Assembly (NCBI GenBank): GCA_030039005.1
Contig: JASHQT010000506.1
Location: forward strand, 1 to 18,892
DNA: 18,892 bases
From: Bryobacteraceae bacterium
GTDB taxonomy: Bacteria > Acidobacteriota > Terriglobia > Bryobacterales > Bryobacteraceae
Direction of reading: 5' to 3'
Each line of letters starts with the position of its first letter. The first letter of the stretch is position 1. A program made the translations under genes and the position numbers. This document shows, piece after piece, positions 1-6,810 of this stretch. The notes beneath the pieces were generated by a model that ran no database searches, was not told the DNA's origin, and saw only the letters and a list, made by a program, of their open reading frames with translations.

Positions 1-1874
1 GGCGCCAGTTCGGCGGCGGCCCCGCCGCCCGATAAGGCAGATCCGGCGGCCGTAGCCGTCTCGGCCGGCGTTCCGCCGCTGGTGGCGGACGCGGTGGTCG
101 CCGCATATCCGACACCGTTGCCGGCCAAACCCGACTGGCGAGCAATCAGGTTCACAACGAAGAGAGTTCCGGAAACGACGTTCGCGCTCGCAATCACATT
201 GGGATCGGGCGCCGCATTAATCAAGTTCGCCAAAGCCACTACAATGCTGGCCAGAGTATCGTTGCTCTTGATGGTGTAGGTGTAACATTCCAGTCCGGCC
301 GATGGGCACGTTGTTCCGGTGGCGCCGGGCGAGGTGATGGTGATCGTTACCGTGTCGCCGGCGGTGATGGCCGATCCGGTCAGGGTAAGGCTCACCGTTC
401 CGACGGCGTAGGTAGCGGGGCTGAAGGTGTTGGTAATTCCAGTAGTGGCAATGTCGGCGGTTCCCAGGCTGAAGACGGTAATGCGGTAATCGTACGGATC
501 GGTGACGTAGAGATTGGTTCCATCCCAGGCCAGCGCATAAGGCGTCGGGGTAACGTTGGCAGCCGATTCCAGAATATTGGCGTCCGGGCGGAACGTATCC
601 GTACTGGTGGTCACCTGGTCTGTGTATTGCCCCGTCTGGCCGAGATAGATATCGGCGGACTGGCCGTTCGTCGTCGGGATCGAATTGTAAACCAGCACGC
701 GATCGTTGCCGCCGTCGGCGATAAACAAACGCTGGCCGTCCGACAAGGCGAACCGCGGCAATTCCATCACGAATCCGCAACGCAGCGGGTAAAACGGGTA
801 GTTCGAGGAGTCGTTGCCAGTGGAGGGACAAATCGTGGGCACACACGGTGTACTGGTAACTGTGCCGGACGAGTTGACGGTGCCATAGATGGGATTGCCG
901 GAGTCGTCCGTACTATAGATCATGCAATCGGGGTTGCCGCCGTTGTCGAGTTGGCTCGTCATGTTTTGCTGTCCCACCACCACGTCCGCCGCCTGGCCGT
1001 TCTGCGTCGGAATGGAATTCCAAATCAATACGCGATTGTGGCCCAGATCGGTGACGAAGACATGCGTGCCATCGGAGCTCACCGCCACCGGATCGAACAA
1101 ATTGCTCGATGTGGGCGGCAGGTTGCTGGTGGTCTGCGGCGGCGCGGTGGTGAAATTGGGCTCGCCCAGCACTACGTCGGCCGGCTGATTATTGGACGTG
1201 GGAATGCTGTTCCAGATCAGCACGCGGCTGTTTTGAGTGTCGGCGACAAACACCCGGTTCCCCTGCACCCACACTCCCTGCGGGCCGCGCATTCCGGAAG
1301 ACGACAGCCCGACCGTAGACGAGGTGAAATTGGATTGCCCCAGTACGATGTCGGCCGGCTGATCGTTCGAGGTGGGGATGCTGTTCCAGATCAGCACCCG
1401 GTTATTGTCGGTATCGGACACCACCAGAACCGTTCCGTTGGTAGCTACGTTGGTCGGATTGCGGAAACCGCTCTGCGTGGTATAGGGATCGGTGGTGGTG
1501 GTGAAATTCGGTTGCCCCAACACCAGGCTGGCCTGCCCCACGCTCGGAGTTCCCACACAGAGATTGCACCGGCCGCCTTGGGGAACTTCCGCGGTCGGCG
1601 CATAGATAAAGCTGGAGACATCATCGTACATCAGCACCCGGTTGTTGACCGGCGGCAGCAGCCCGTGGAGATTGGAATCCACGACAAACAACATGTTGTT
1701 GGCGTACGCGATTCCTTGCGCCGCACCGAGCTGATACGCCGACGGCGCACCCGCTCCCAAATAGGTGAAGGTGGGCTGGCCGATGACTTCGCGGGCGGCT
1801 TGTCCAGTGAGAAAATCGGTCTGCGCAAATAAGGCTGGACACACGCACAAAAATAGAATGCCAAGACGCTTCAT
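1..1874 (-). CDS. Secreted NHL-repeat beta-propeller protein, C-terminus cut by window edge
   Basis: The frame starts at the ATG at 1874-1872 and stays open for 624 codons to the left edge, so it is partial. The N-terminus (MKRLGILFLCVCPALFAQ) is a signal peptide, probably cleaved after LFA, which predicts export. The body has about six blades, each carrying an (N/S)RVL(I/V)(W/Y)NSIPT..(N/D)(G/N)Q-type stretch and a (V/Y)(L/V)G(Q/E).NFT-type stretch. These are NHL-type propeller repeats, a family that serves as binding scaffolds. After the propeller, at about position 480 and below, the protein changes to a Thr/Ala/Gly-rich beta domain containing SNDTLASIVVALANLINA and ARQSGLAGN. I believe this recurs in acidobacterial surface proteins, but that is memory, not a search. 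An extended -10 promoter lies just upstream. No ligand can be named. The longest opposite-strand frame, 627-1832, lacks recognisable domains and is a shadow. Confidence 0.85.
   Translation of the reverse strand, partial: MKRLGILFLCVCPALFAQTDFLTGQAAREVIGQPTFTYLGAGAPSAYQLGAAQGIAYANNMLFVVDSNLHGLLPPVNNRVLMYDDVSSFIYAPTAEVPQGGRCNLCVGTPSVGQASLVLGQPNFTTTTDPYTTQSGFRNPTNVATNGTVLVVSDTDNNRVLIWNSIPTSNDQPADIVLGQSNFTSSTVGLSSSGMRGPQGVWVQGNRVFVADTQNSRVLIWNSIPTSNNQPADVVLGEPNFTTAPPQTTSNLPPTSSNLFDPVAVSSDGTHVFVTDLGHNRVLIWNSIPTQNGQAADVVVGQQNMTSQLDNGGNPDCMIYSTDDSGNPIYGTVNSSGTVTSTPCVPTICPSTGNDSSNYPFYPLRCGFVMELPRFALSDGQRLFIADGGNDRVLVYNSIPTTNGQSADIYLGQTGQYTDQVTTSTDTFRPDANILESAANVTPTPYALAWDGTNLYVTDPYDYRITVFSLGTADIATTGITNTFSPATYAVGTVSLTLTGSAITAGDTVTITITSPGATGTTCPSAGLECYTYTIKSNDTLASIVVALANLINAAPDPNVIASANVVSGTLFVVNLIARQSGLAGNGVGYAATTASATSGGTPAETATAAGSALSGGGAAAELA
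957..1406 (-). repeat. Diverged tandem repeats encoding propeller blades
   Basis: Three in-frame copies of a roughly 84-base unit lie at about 1323-1406, 1148-1231 and 957-1040. A fourth, weaker copy is at about 617-709. They encode NRVLIWNSIPTSNDQPADIV, SRVLIWNSIPTSNNQPADVV, NRVLIWNSIPTQNGQAADVV and DRVLVYNSIPTTNGQSADIY. The first two are also close at DNA level, notably over the part encoding LIWNSIPTS, which suggests recent duplication or gene conversion between blades. Confidence 0.75.
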
Positions 1875-1904
1875 GATTAATGAATCTCTGGAAAGTACCG
1901 ACTT

Positions 1905-1913
1905 AGTATAACA
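1905..1913 (-). promoter_or_regulatory. Extended -10 promoter for the NHL-repeat gene
   Basis: Read on the minus strand this is TGTTATACT, a TGnTATAAT-type extended -10 with one mismatch in the hexamer. The hexamer 17 bases upstream (GTCTTC) is a poor -35, as is usual where an extended -10 is present. Transcription would start near 1898, giving a leader of about 24 bases before the ATG at 1874. No strong Shine-Dalgarno sequence is seen in that leader. Confidence 0.45.
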
Positions 1914-1959
1914 ATCACGGACGAACGGAAGACATCGATCGTTTCAGTGAATCCCCGTC

Positions 1960-1985
1960 ACACTGTGCTCAGGCCAGCACAGTGT
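1960..1985 (-). terminator. Hairpin just after the Hsp70-like stop codon
   Basis: ACACTGTGCT pairs perfectly with AGCACAGTGT (10 bp) around a 6-base loop, starting 2 bases beyond the stop codon at 1988-1990. The T-run (1985-1989) lies on the plus-strand 3' side. A classical U-tract would therefore serve plus-strand transcription, whereas the gene reads in minus and has no U-tract after the hairpin. It could stabilise the mRNA end or terminate weakly. Confidence 0.45.
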
Positions 1986-1987
1986 TT

Positions 1988-3817
1988 TTAAGAGCTTTCC
2001 ACGCGCACCTTCTCTCGTACATTGAACTCCAGCTTCCATCGCCGGCCATCGCGGGCCACGGACCAAAGCTGGAGCATTCCAGTTTCCGTTACCACGGTTT
2101 CCAAGGTGACGGGAACGAACTCGCCGGCCTCACCGGCCGAATCGAGCGTCACCTCCACCGGCGAAAGCTCTTCCAGTTCATCGCCCACTTCATCCAGCAT
2201 GGTGCCCGCCGCGTCGTTCTTGCGAACGGCGGACTGGAAGAAACGGAATTCCGCCGGCTCGCCGACAATCAATCCGAATTCACGCGAGCGCAATTCCACG
2301 GAGGTGCCCTCTTCCATGCCGAAGGGGGCGACGGTGAGCGCCTTGAGCGGCGCGCGCAGGCCGGGAACCGCGGGCAGGGAGCTTTCGATGCCCACGTAAT
2401 AGGTGCGCGGCACGCCCCCCCGAATCCGCACGCCGCGTCCGGCGCGAGCGAGGGCATAGTACGCCGCGCCACGAGCCACGGCATGCATCAGATCCTCGCC
2501 CAGCAGTGGCGCCGCCGCCGGCAAGCCTTCCCCGGCGAGCCAGCCGTTGAGCACGTCGAGAATTTTCCGCCGCACCAGTTGCGAATGCAACACGCCGCCG
2601 TTGAACAACACGTGCGTGGGCGCCGCCAATCCGCTCGCGGCACGACGCACGGATCCATGTTCGGAATGCGCGGCCTGTTGCCGCAGGAAACGCGCCAGGT
2701 GCCGGGTGATGGCGGCGTCGGCGGCGTAGGGCAGGCCGATTTCGGCGAAGCCGGTCTTGCGGCGCTGCGGCATGTCGTGGCTCGAAACCGCGGGCAGAAA
2801 GCCTTCGTCGAGCAGACGTTCGACTTCCTCGGCCGCGAGCTTGGTTTTGATGGTTCCACCCACCAGGCCTGTGCCGCGTCCGAGGATGGTCACCGGCTCC
2901 TCGCGCTTTTTGTTGTTCGCGGCCAGGAGCCGTTCCTTGGCCAGCCGGCACTGCTGCCAGAGCGCGTGCAACTGCATGGCATCCAGCTTGGTTCCCTTAG
3001 CGGAAAGTTGCTGCTCCAGATGGCGGGCCAGCGCCAGATCGATGTTGTCGCCGCCCAGCAGAATGTGTTCGCCCACGGCCACGCGCTCCAGAGCCAGTTC
3101 TCCGGCGCGCTCGGTCACCGCGATCAGGGTGAAATCCGTGGTGCCGCCGCCGATATCCACCACCAGAATCAGATCGCCCACCGATACGCGCTCGCGCCAA
3201 TCCGAGTGCCGCTCGATCCAGGCGTAGAAGGCCGCTTGCGGCTCTTCGAGCAGCAGCAGATTCTGGTAACCCGCGTCTTGGGCGGCCTGGAGCGTCAACT
3301 CGCGAGCGACGGCATCGAACGAAGCAGGCACCGTTACCAGGACCTGCTGCTCGGCGAACGGTGCGTCCGGCTTCTTCGAATTCCAGGCGTCGCGTAAGTG
3401 TTCCAGGTAGCGGCGCGACGCCTCCACGGGCGAAACTTTGGCCACGCCTTCGGGCGCGTTCAAGGGCAGGATCGGCGCCGTGCGGTCGACGCCGGGATGC
3501 GAAAGCCACGATTTCGCGGAAGCCACCAGCCGGTTTGCGACCTCCGCGCCGCGCTTTTGCGCCAGCGCGCCGGCAACGCAGGCCGGCGTCTCATCCCAAG
3601 GGAGGGCCAGGGAGCCGGCGGGAAAATCCGTTGGGCCGGGAAGATACAGAAACGACGGCAGCAGCGGCTCGTCGCGCACTTCACCCGGATTCACCAGTTG
3701 GGGGATGTCGAACAATGCCACCGGAGTCTGTTCGCGCGGATCGCCGCCCGCCGCCGCGTAAGCGAGCGCGCAGTTGGTAGTTCCCAGATCGATTCCGATG
3801 ACGTATTGGCTTGACAA
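1988..3817 (-). CDS. Hsp70-family ATPase, not canonical DnaK
   Basis: This 609-residue protein has the Hsp70/actin-like ATPase core. Phosphate-1 loop IGIDLGTTNC is at residues 7-16, and VTVPASFDAVARELTLQAAQ at 161-180 matches the DnaK VPAYF region. EEPQAA is at 191-196, phosphate-2 motif VVDIGGGTTDFT at 219-230, and an adenosine-site-like HVLFNGGV at 402-409. After about residue 470 it continues as a short, mostly beta region and ends without the helical lid and Gly-rich tail of DnaK. Members of this diverged group are assumed to be cytosolic chaperone-like ATPases; the substrate is unknown. The start is TTG at 3817-3815: an in-frame TAA lies three codons upstream and the ATPase fold begins at residue 5, so no other start fits. 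No Shine-Dalgarno is visible. No dnaJ or grpE gene is adjacent. Confidence 0.87.
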   Translation of the reverse strand: MSSQYVIGIDLGTTNCALAYAAAGGDPREQTPVALFDIPQLVNPGEVRDEPLLPSFLYLPGPTDFPAGSLALPWDETPACVAGALAQKRGAEVANRLVASAKSWLSHPGVDRTAPILPLNAPEGVAKVSPVEASRRYLEHLRDAWNSKKPDAPFAEQQVLVTVPASFDAVARELTLQAAQDAGYQNLLLLEEPQAAFYAWIERHSDWRERVSVGDLILVVDIGGGTTDFTLIAVTERAGELALERVAVGEHILLGGDNIDLALARHLEQQLSAKGTKLDAMQLHALWQQCRLAKERLLAANNKKREEPVTILGRGTGLVGGTIKTKLAAEEVERLLDEGFLPAVSSHDMPQRRKTGFAEIGLPYAADAAITRHLARFLRQQAAHSEHGSVRRAASGLAAPTHVLFNGGVLHSQLVRRKILDVLNGWLAGEGLPAAAPLLGEDLMHAVARGAAYYALARAGRGVRIRGGVPRTYYVGIESSLPAVPGLRAPLKALTVAPFGMEEGTSVELRSREFGLIVGEPAEFRFFQSAVRKNDAAGTMLDEVGDELEELSPVEVTLDSAGEAGEFVPVTLETVVTETGMLQLWSVARDGRRWKLEFNVREKVRVESS

Positions 3818-3857
3818 GCGAGGTTAGGCCGCGATGGAGGCGCGCCTTTACTTTCGC

Positions 3858-3867
3858 ACACTAGTGT
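3858..3867. promoter_or_regulatory. Perfect 10-bp palindrome in a divergent intergenic region
   Basis: ACACTAGTGT is a perfect palindrome in the 119-base gap between the divergent Hsp70-like and six-hairpin genes. It could be an operator, and TACACT (minus strand) next to it could be a -10, but no matching -35 was found. Nearer the plus gene, TATAAA at 3911-3916 resembles a -10 with no clear partner. Confidence 0.2.
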
Positions 3868-3936
3868 AACGCGGAGCGTCGCTTGGGCCGATGTTACAAT
3901 GGGTTCTTTTTATAAAATCTTTATGGATCGACCACT

Positions 3937-5037
3937 TTGATCGAGGCGGCCGGACAGTGGTTTTTACAATCTGGAATCATACAACCGAGTGGGGGCGTAG
4001 CGCGCTACTACCGGACGGACCTTCATCAAAATGCGGCGGTATCTACTGAGATCACCGGCTACTCCGTCAGCGCGCTGTTGTTCTTTCACCGGCGCACCCG
4101 CCAAGGGGCCTACCTCGAGGCGGCGCTCCGAAGCGCTCGCTTTCTGACGGGCGCAGCCTGGGACAAAAACCTGGGCACTTTTCCCTTCGAAGGCGTCGAC
4201 TCCAGGACCCGGCGCTTCGCCTACTTCTTCGATTGCGGCATCATTGTGCGCGCATTGTTGCAAGCTTGGCGCGTCACCGAAGAGGCGGAATTCCGCGACG
4301 CCGCGATCGCGGCCGGCCGGGCGATGCTTTCGGATTTCCTCGCCCAAGATGGAGGGCACGTCGTGATTCATCCCATCCTGGAACTGCCCTCCAAGCGGCC
4401 GGTGGCGTGGGGAACGCGATGGTCGGCGCACCCAGGATGCTACCAGTTGAAGTCCGCACTGGCTTGGTACGAGCTGCGTGACATTACCGGCGAGGCGGAT
4501 TTTGGCCGGGCGTATGAATCGGCGCTCGCCGCCGCGCTCGCGAACGCTGCCGAGTTCCTTCCCGGCGCGCCTGATCCGCACGAAGTCATGGACCGGCTGC
4601 ACCCGTACGCGTATTTCTTGGAGGGTCTACTTCCGGTGATCGACCGGCCGGAGTGCGCCGCGGCCATGCGGGCCGGGGTGGAGCGAATCGCGGGCCATTT
4701 GCGCGCAATCGCGCCGGTGTTCGCCCGCGCGGACGTTTACGCTCAACTATTGCGTCTACGGTTGTTTGCAGAAGCCGCCGGCGTCTTGGCGCTAGATGCG
4801 TCCGCGGCAGCGTACGAGGCCGAACAGGCGGCGAGTTATCAAATTTCCGCTGCGGCGTCGAACGGCGACGCGCGCCTCAGCGGCGGATTTCTGTTCGGCC
4901 GTAAACGGGGCCCTCAACAAGTAGAAGACATGCCGTTCGTCAATCCGGTCTCCACCGCGTTTGGAGTGCAAGCGCTGGCGTTGTGGAATGACCGCGAAGC
5001 TGGGCGCCCGATCGTCTCCCACCGCAAGCTGATCTAA
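3937..5037 (+). CDS. Alpha-helical barrel protein, six-hairpin glycosidase-like
   Basis: This 366-residue soluble protein has no signal peptide or membrane segment. Its regularly spaced helices resemble the (alpha/alpha)6 toroid of glycosidases and epimerases. Conserved-looking stretches are STEITGYSVSALLFF (36-50), FAYFFDCGIIVRALLQAW (95-111), TRWSAHPGCYQLKSALAWYE (160-179), MDRLHPYAYFLEG (218-230) and FVNPVSTAFGVQALALW (334-350). From memory, comparable proteins occur beside glycosyltransferases and sugar methyltransferases in polysaccharide loci, so a role in carbohydrate processing is inferred. No catalytic pair can be assigned with confidence. The start is TTG at 3937; an in-frame TAA at 3913 and no ATG or GTG between them leave it as the best choice. 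It converges with the methyltransferase gene, with stops 5 bases apart. Confidence 0.75.
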   Translation: MIEAAGQWFLQSGIIQPSGGVARYYRTDLHQNAAVSTEITGYSVSALLFFHRRTRQGAYLEAALRSARFLTGAAWDKNLGTFPFEGVDSRTRRFAYFFDCGIIVRALLQAWRVTEEAEFRDAAIAAGRAMLSDFLAQDGGHVVIHPILELPSKRPVAWGTRWSAHPGCYQLKSALAWYELRDITGEADFGRAYESALAAALANAAEFLPGAPDPHEVMDRLHPYAYFLEGLLPVIDRPECAAAMRAGVERIAGHLRAIAPVFARADVYAQLLRLRLFAEAAGVLALDASAAAYEAEQAASYQISAAASNGDARLSGGFLFGRKRGPQQVEDMPFVNPVSTAFGVQALALWNDREAGRPIVSHRKLI

Positions 5038-5042
5038 TCCAT

Positions 5043-6401
5043 TTAACCGAGCTTCACGCCAAAGGCCGCGTAATCCAGGCTGCCGAAGAACTGCAGCCGA
5101 AACGGCTCGGGAAGTACGGCGAGCGCGGGCATGCTGTCGATGGCCGGCGACAGCCGCTCGACCTCGATGAGCCCGAACCCGGCCTCCTCCAGATAAAATG
5201 CGGCCAGCACCGGCGGGATGGGGTGGCGATGCGTGGGGTCAATGTAGAAGTGCGAGGAGAAGATCGCCAGACATTCCGGGTTCGGCGTCTCGATCGCCAC
5301 CAGACCGCCCGGGCGCAGCTTCCGGGCCACCGCGGCAATCAATTCGGGAACGCGCGGCGGCGGCAAATGCTCCACTACCTGGCAACAAACCACGCCGCCC
5401 AACGAATGATCGGGGAGCGTATTCAAATACGCGAAAAGATCCGCTTTTTCGACGTCCAGTCCCTGGGACTGGCACACCCCGATGGAATCGTCGTTCGCAT
5501 CCACACCCCGGGCCACGACCCCGGCTTCGCGAAACACTTTGAGCATCTCGCCGCGACCGCAACCCAAATCGAGCACCGGCGCACACTCGCGAAAACGCTC
5601 CGCATACATCTTCTGGCGGGCGCGGATGGCCTCCTCGGAGCCGCGAAATTTCTCGGCGAACTTGAGCCAATCGACGCTCGCGAACTCCGCCGGCGCCGTT
5701 TCGATCGCGTGCTCGACGGTTCGCGCCAAGCTGGCCTTCTGCCGCATCAGGCGCAACTCGGAATGAATGATCGTTTCGTATTGCAACCGGACGCGTTCGA
5801 GCTCGCTCCAGAATCGTTGGTGGATCGCCTCGGACTGGCGCTCCATCTCCTGCACGAAATCGGCGTGCTGGGCTTTTACCTGTTCGCGATAATTGGCGTC
5901 CATGAGAGTGACGCGGTGTTGAAAAGCAGCCTGCAACTCGGCGATGCTCCGCAGGAAGTGAATCTCGGTCTGCGCCAGTTTCTGTTCCCAGCCCGTACGC
6001 CACTCGGCCCAATGATGGCGGATATCCCGGAGCTCGCGCGCTTCGTCCTGGATTCCGGGTACCGCCGCGAGCGCCCGTTTGCATTCGTTCAGGCATTCGA
6101 GGGTGGCTCCCACGCACTCCATGACGGCCCGGTTGAACTCCACCTGCTCGCGGACGTGCCAATCGAGAGCGCGCGCGATGGTCCGCTTGACGCTTTGGAT
6201 GAGGGAATTCTTCAGGCCTCCCGGCCGCGGGTTTACGGTACCGATGCTGGCAACCTTGGCTTCGGCGGCATCGCGGGCGGAGAGCAGCGGCGCGAGATCG
6301 GGCAAGGGAACATCGCCGGAGCCGGCACCATTGGGATGACGCGCCCGCACCCGCTCACGGATTCCGGCAATTACCGCCGCGATTTCTTCACCTTTTTCCA
6401 T
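5043..6401 (-). CDS. Coiled-coil SAM methyltransferase, O-antigen/polysaccharide type
   Basis: This protein has 452 residues. The N-terminal half (about 65-235) is helical and charged and looks like a coiled coil. The C-terminal half is a class I methyltransferase with linker KFRGSEEAIRARQ (251-263), motif I VLDLGCGRGE (276-285), acidic ribose-binding D301, and QVVEHLPPPRVPELIAAVAR (341-360). KLRPGGLVAIETPNPEC (361-377) and HFYIDPTHRHPIPPVLAAFY (384-403) follow. The ETPNP...FY.DPTH block is typical of methyltransferases in LPS and capsule loci related to WbdD-type chain terminators. A role in methylating a glycan end, with chain length measured by the coiled coil, is inferred by analogy. No kinase domain is present. 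The ATG overlaps the end of queF by 14 bases, and GGAAAAG just upstream may serve as ribosome binding site. Confidence 0.85.
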   Translation of the reverse strand: MEKGEEIAAVIAGIRERVRARHPNGAGSGDVPLPDLAPLLSARDAAEAKVASIGTVNPRPGGLKNSLIQSVKRTIARALDWHVREQVEFNRAVMECVGATLECLNECKRALAAVPGIQDEARELRDIRHHWAEWRTGWEQKLAQTEIHFLRSIAELQAAFQHRVTLMDANYREQVKAQHADFVQEMERQSEAIHQRFWSELERVRLQYETIIHSELRLMRQKASLARTVEHAIETAPAEFASVDWLKFAEKFRGSEEAIRARQKMYAERFRECAPVLDLGCGRGEMLKVFREAGVVARGVDANDDSIGVCQSQGLDVEKADLFAYLNTLPDHSLGGVVCCQVVEHLPPPRVPELIAAVARKLRPGGLVAIETPNPECLAIFSSHFYIDPTHRHPIPPVLAAFYLEEAGFGLIEVERLSPAIDSMPALAVLPEPFRLQFFGSLDYAAFGVKLG

Positions 6402-6798
6402 TCTTTTCCGCCGAGCTCTTCTTCCAGCTTGCCGTTATTCTTGTATAGACGCCGCCGCGCGGCGTGAATTCGCCCGTAAGCGTCGCCTCGATAGGCCGGC
6501 AGGCCTTCACCACGTCGCGTAAAAAACGGTTCACGACGTTCTCCTGGAAGATGCCCAGATTCCGGTAGGCGAGCATATACATCTTCAGCGACTTGAGTTC
6601 CAGGCACGATTTGTCGGGAATGTATCGCAACGTGAGCTCGCCATGGTCCGGCAGACCAGTTTTGGGGCAAACCGAAGTAAATTCCGGCAGGACGATCTCG
6701 ATCTCGTAGCCGGGATATTGGTTCGGCCAAGTTTCGATTTCCGGCAACGGCGCGTCGACCCCGGCGGCGGCGTGTTCGTCGGTATATTGGCGTTTCAT
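6388..6798 (-). CDS. queF: NADPH-dependent 7-cyano-7-deazaguanine reductase (preQ0 reductase)
   Basis: QueF reduces the nitrile of preQ0 to the amine of preQ1, the last free-base step before queuosine is inserted into tRNA. At 136 residues it matches the short single-domain (YkvM-type) form. The nucleophile is Cys44 in EFTSVCPKTGLPDHGE, with the general-acid Asp51. The family signature ELKSLKMY is at 67-74, followed by RNLGIFQENVVNRFL at 79-93. The FHE seen in B. subtilis, where His and Glu help hold the substrate, reads FQE here. The ATG at 6798 lies 12 bases after the stop of the ornithine cyclodeaminase-like gene, so the two are probably cotranscribed. No Shine-Dalgarno is evident. No other queuosine gene (queC, queD, queE, tgt) is in the window. 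Confidence 0.95.
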   Translation of the reverse strand: MKRQYTDEHAAAGVDAPLPEIETWPNQYPGYEIEIVLPEFTSVCPKTGLPDHGELTLRYIPDKSCLELKSLKMYMLAYRNLGIFQENVVNRFLRDVVKACRPIEATLTGEFTPRGGVYTRITASWKKSSAEKNGKR

Positions 6799-6810
6799 TC
6801 GGTGTGAAAA

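Noticed and set aside
957..1406. Possible CRISPR array or satellite
   Set aside because: The repeats are in frame, protein-coding and diverged, with no unique spacers of constant length.
627..1832. 401-codon open frame on the plus strand with a repeated pattern
   Set aside because: Its repeats are the mirror image of the NHL blades coded on the minus strand; no family is recognisable.
1982..3397. 471-codon open frame on the plus strand
   Set aside because: It is antisense to the Hsp70-like gene, whose ATPase motifs prove that the minus frame is coding.
5223..6467. 414-codon open frame on the plus strand
   Set aside because: It is antisense to the coiled-coil methyltransferase and queF genes and has no domain signature.
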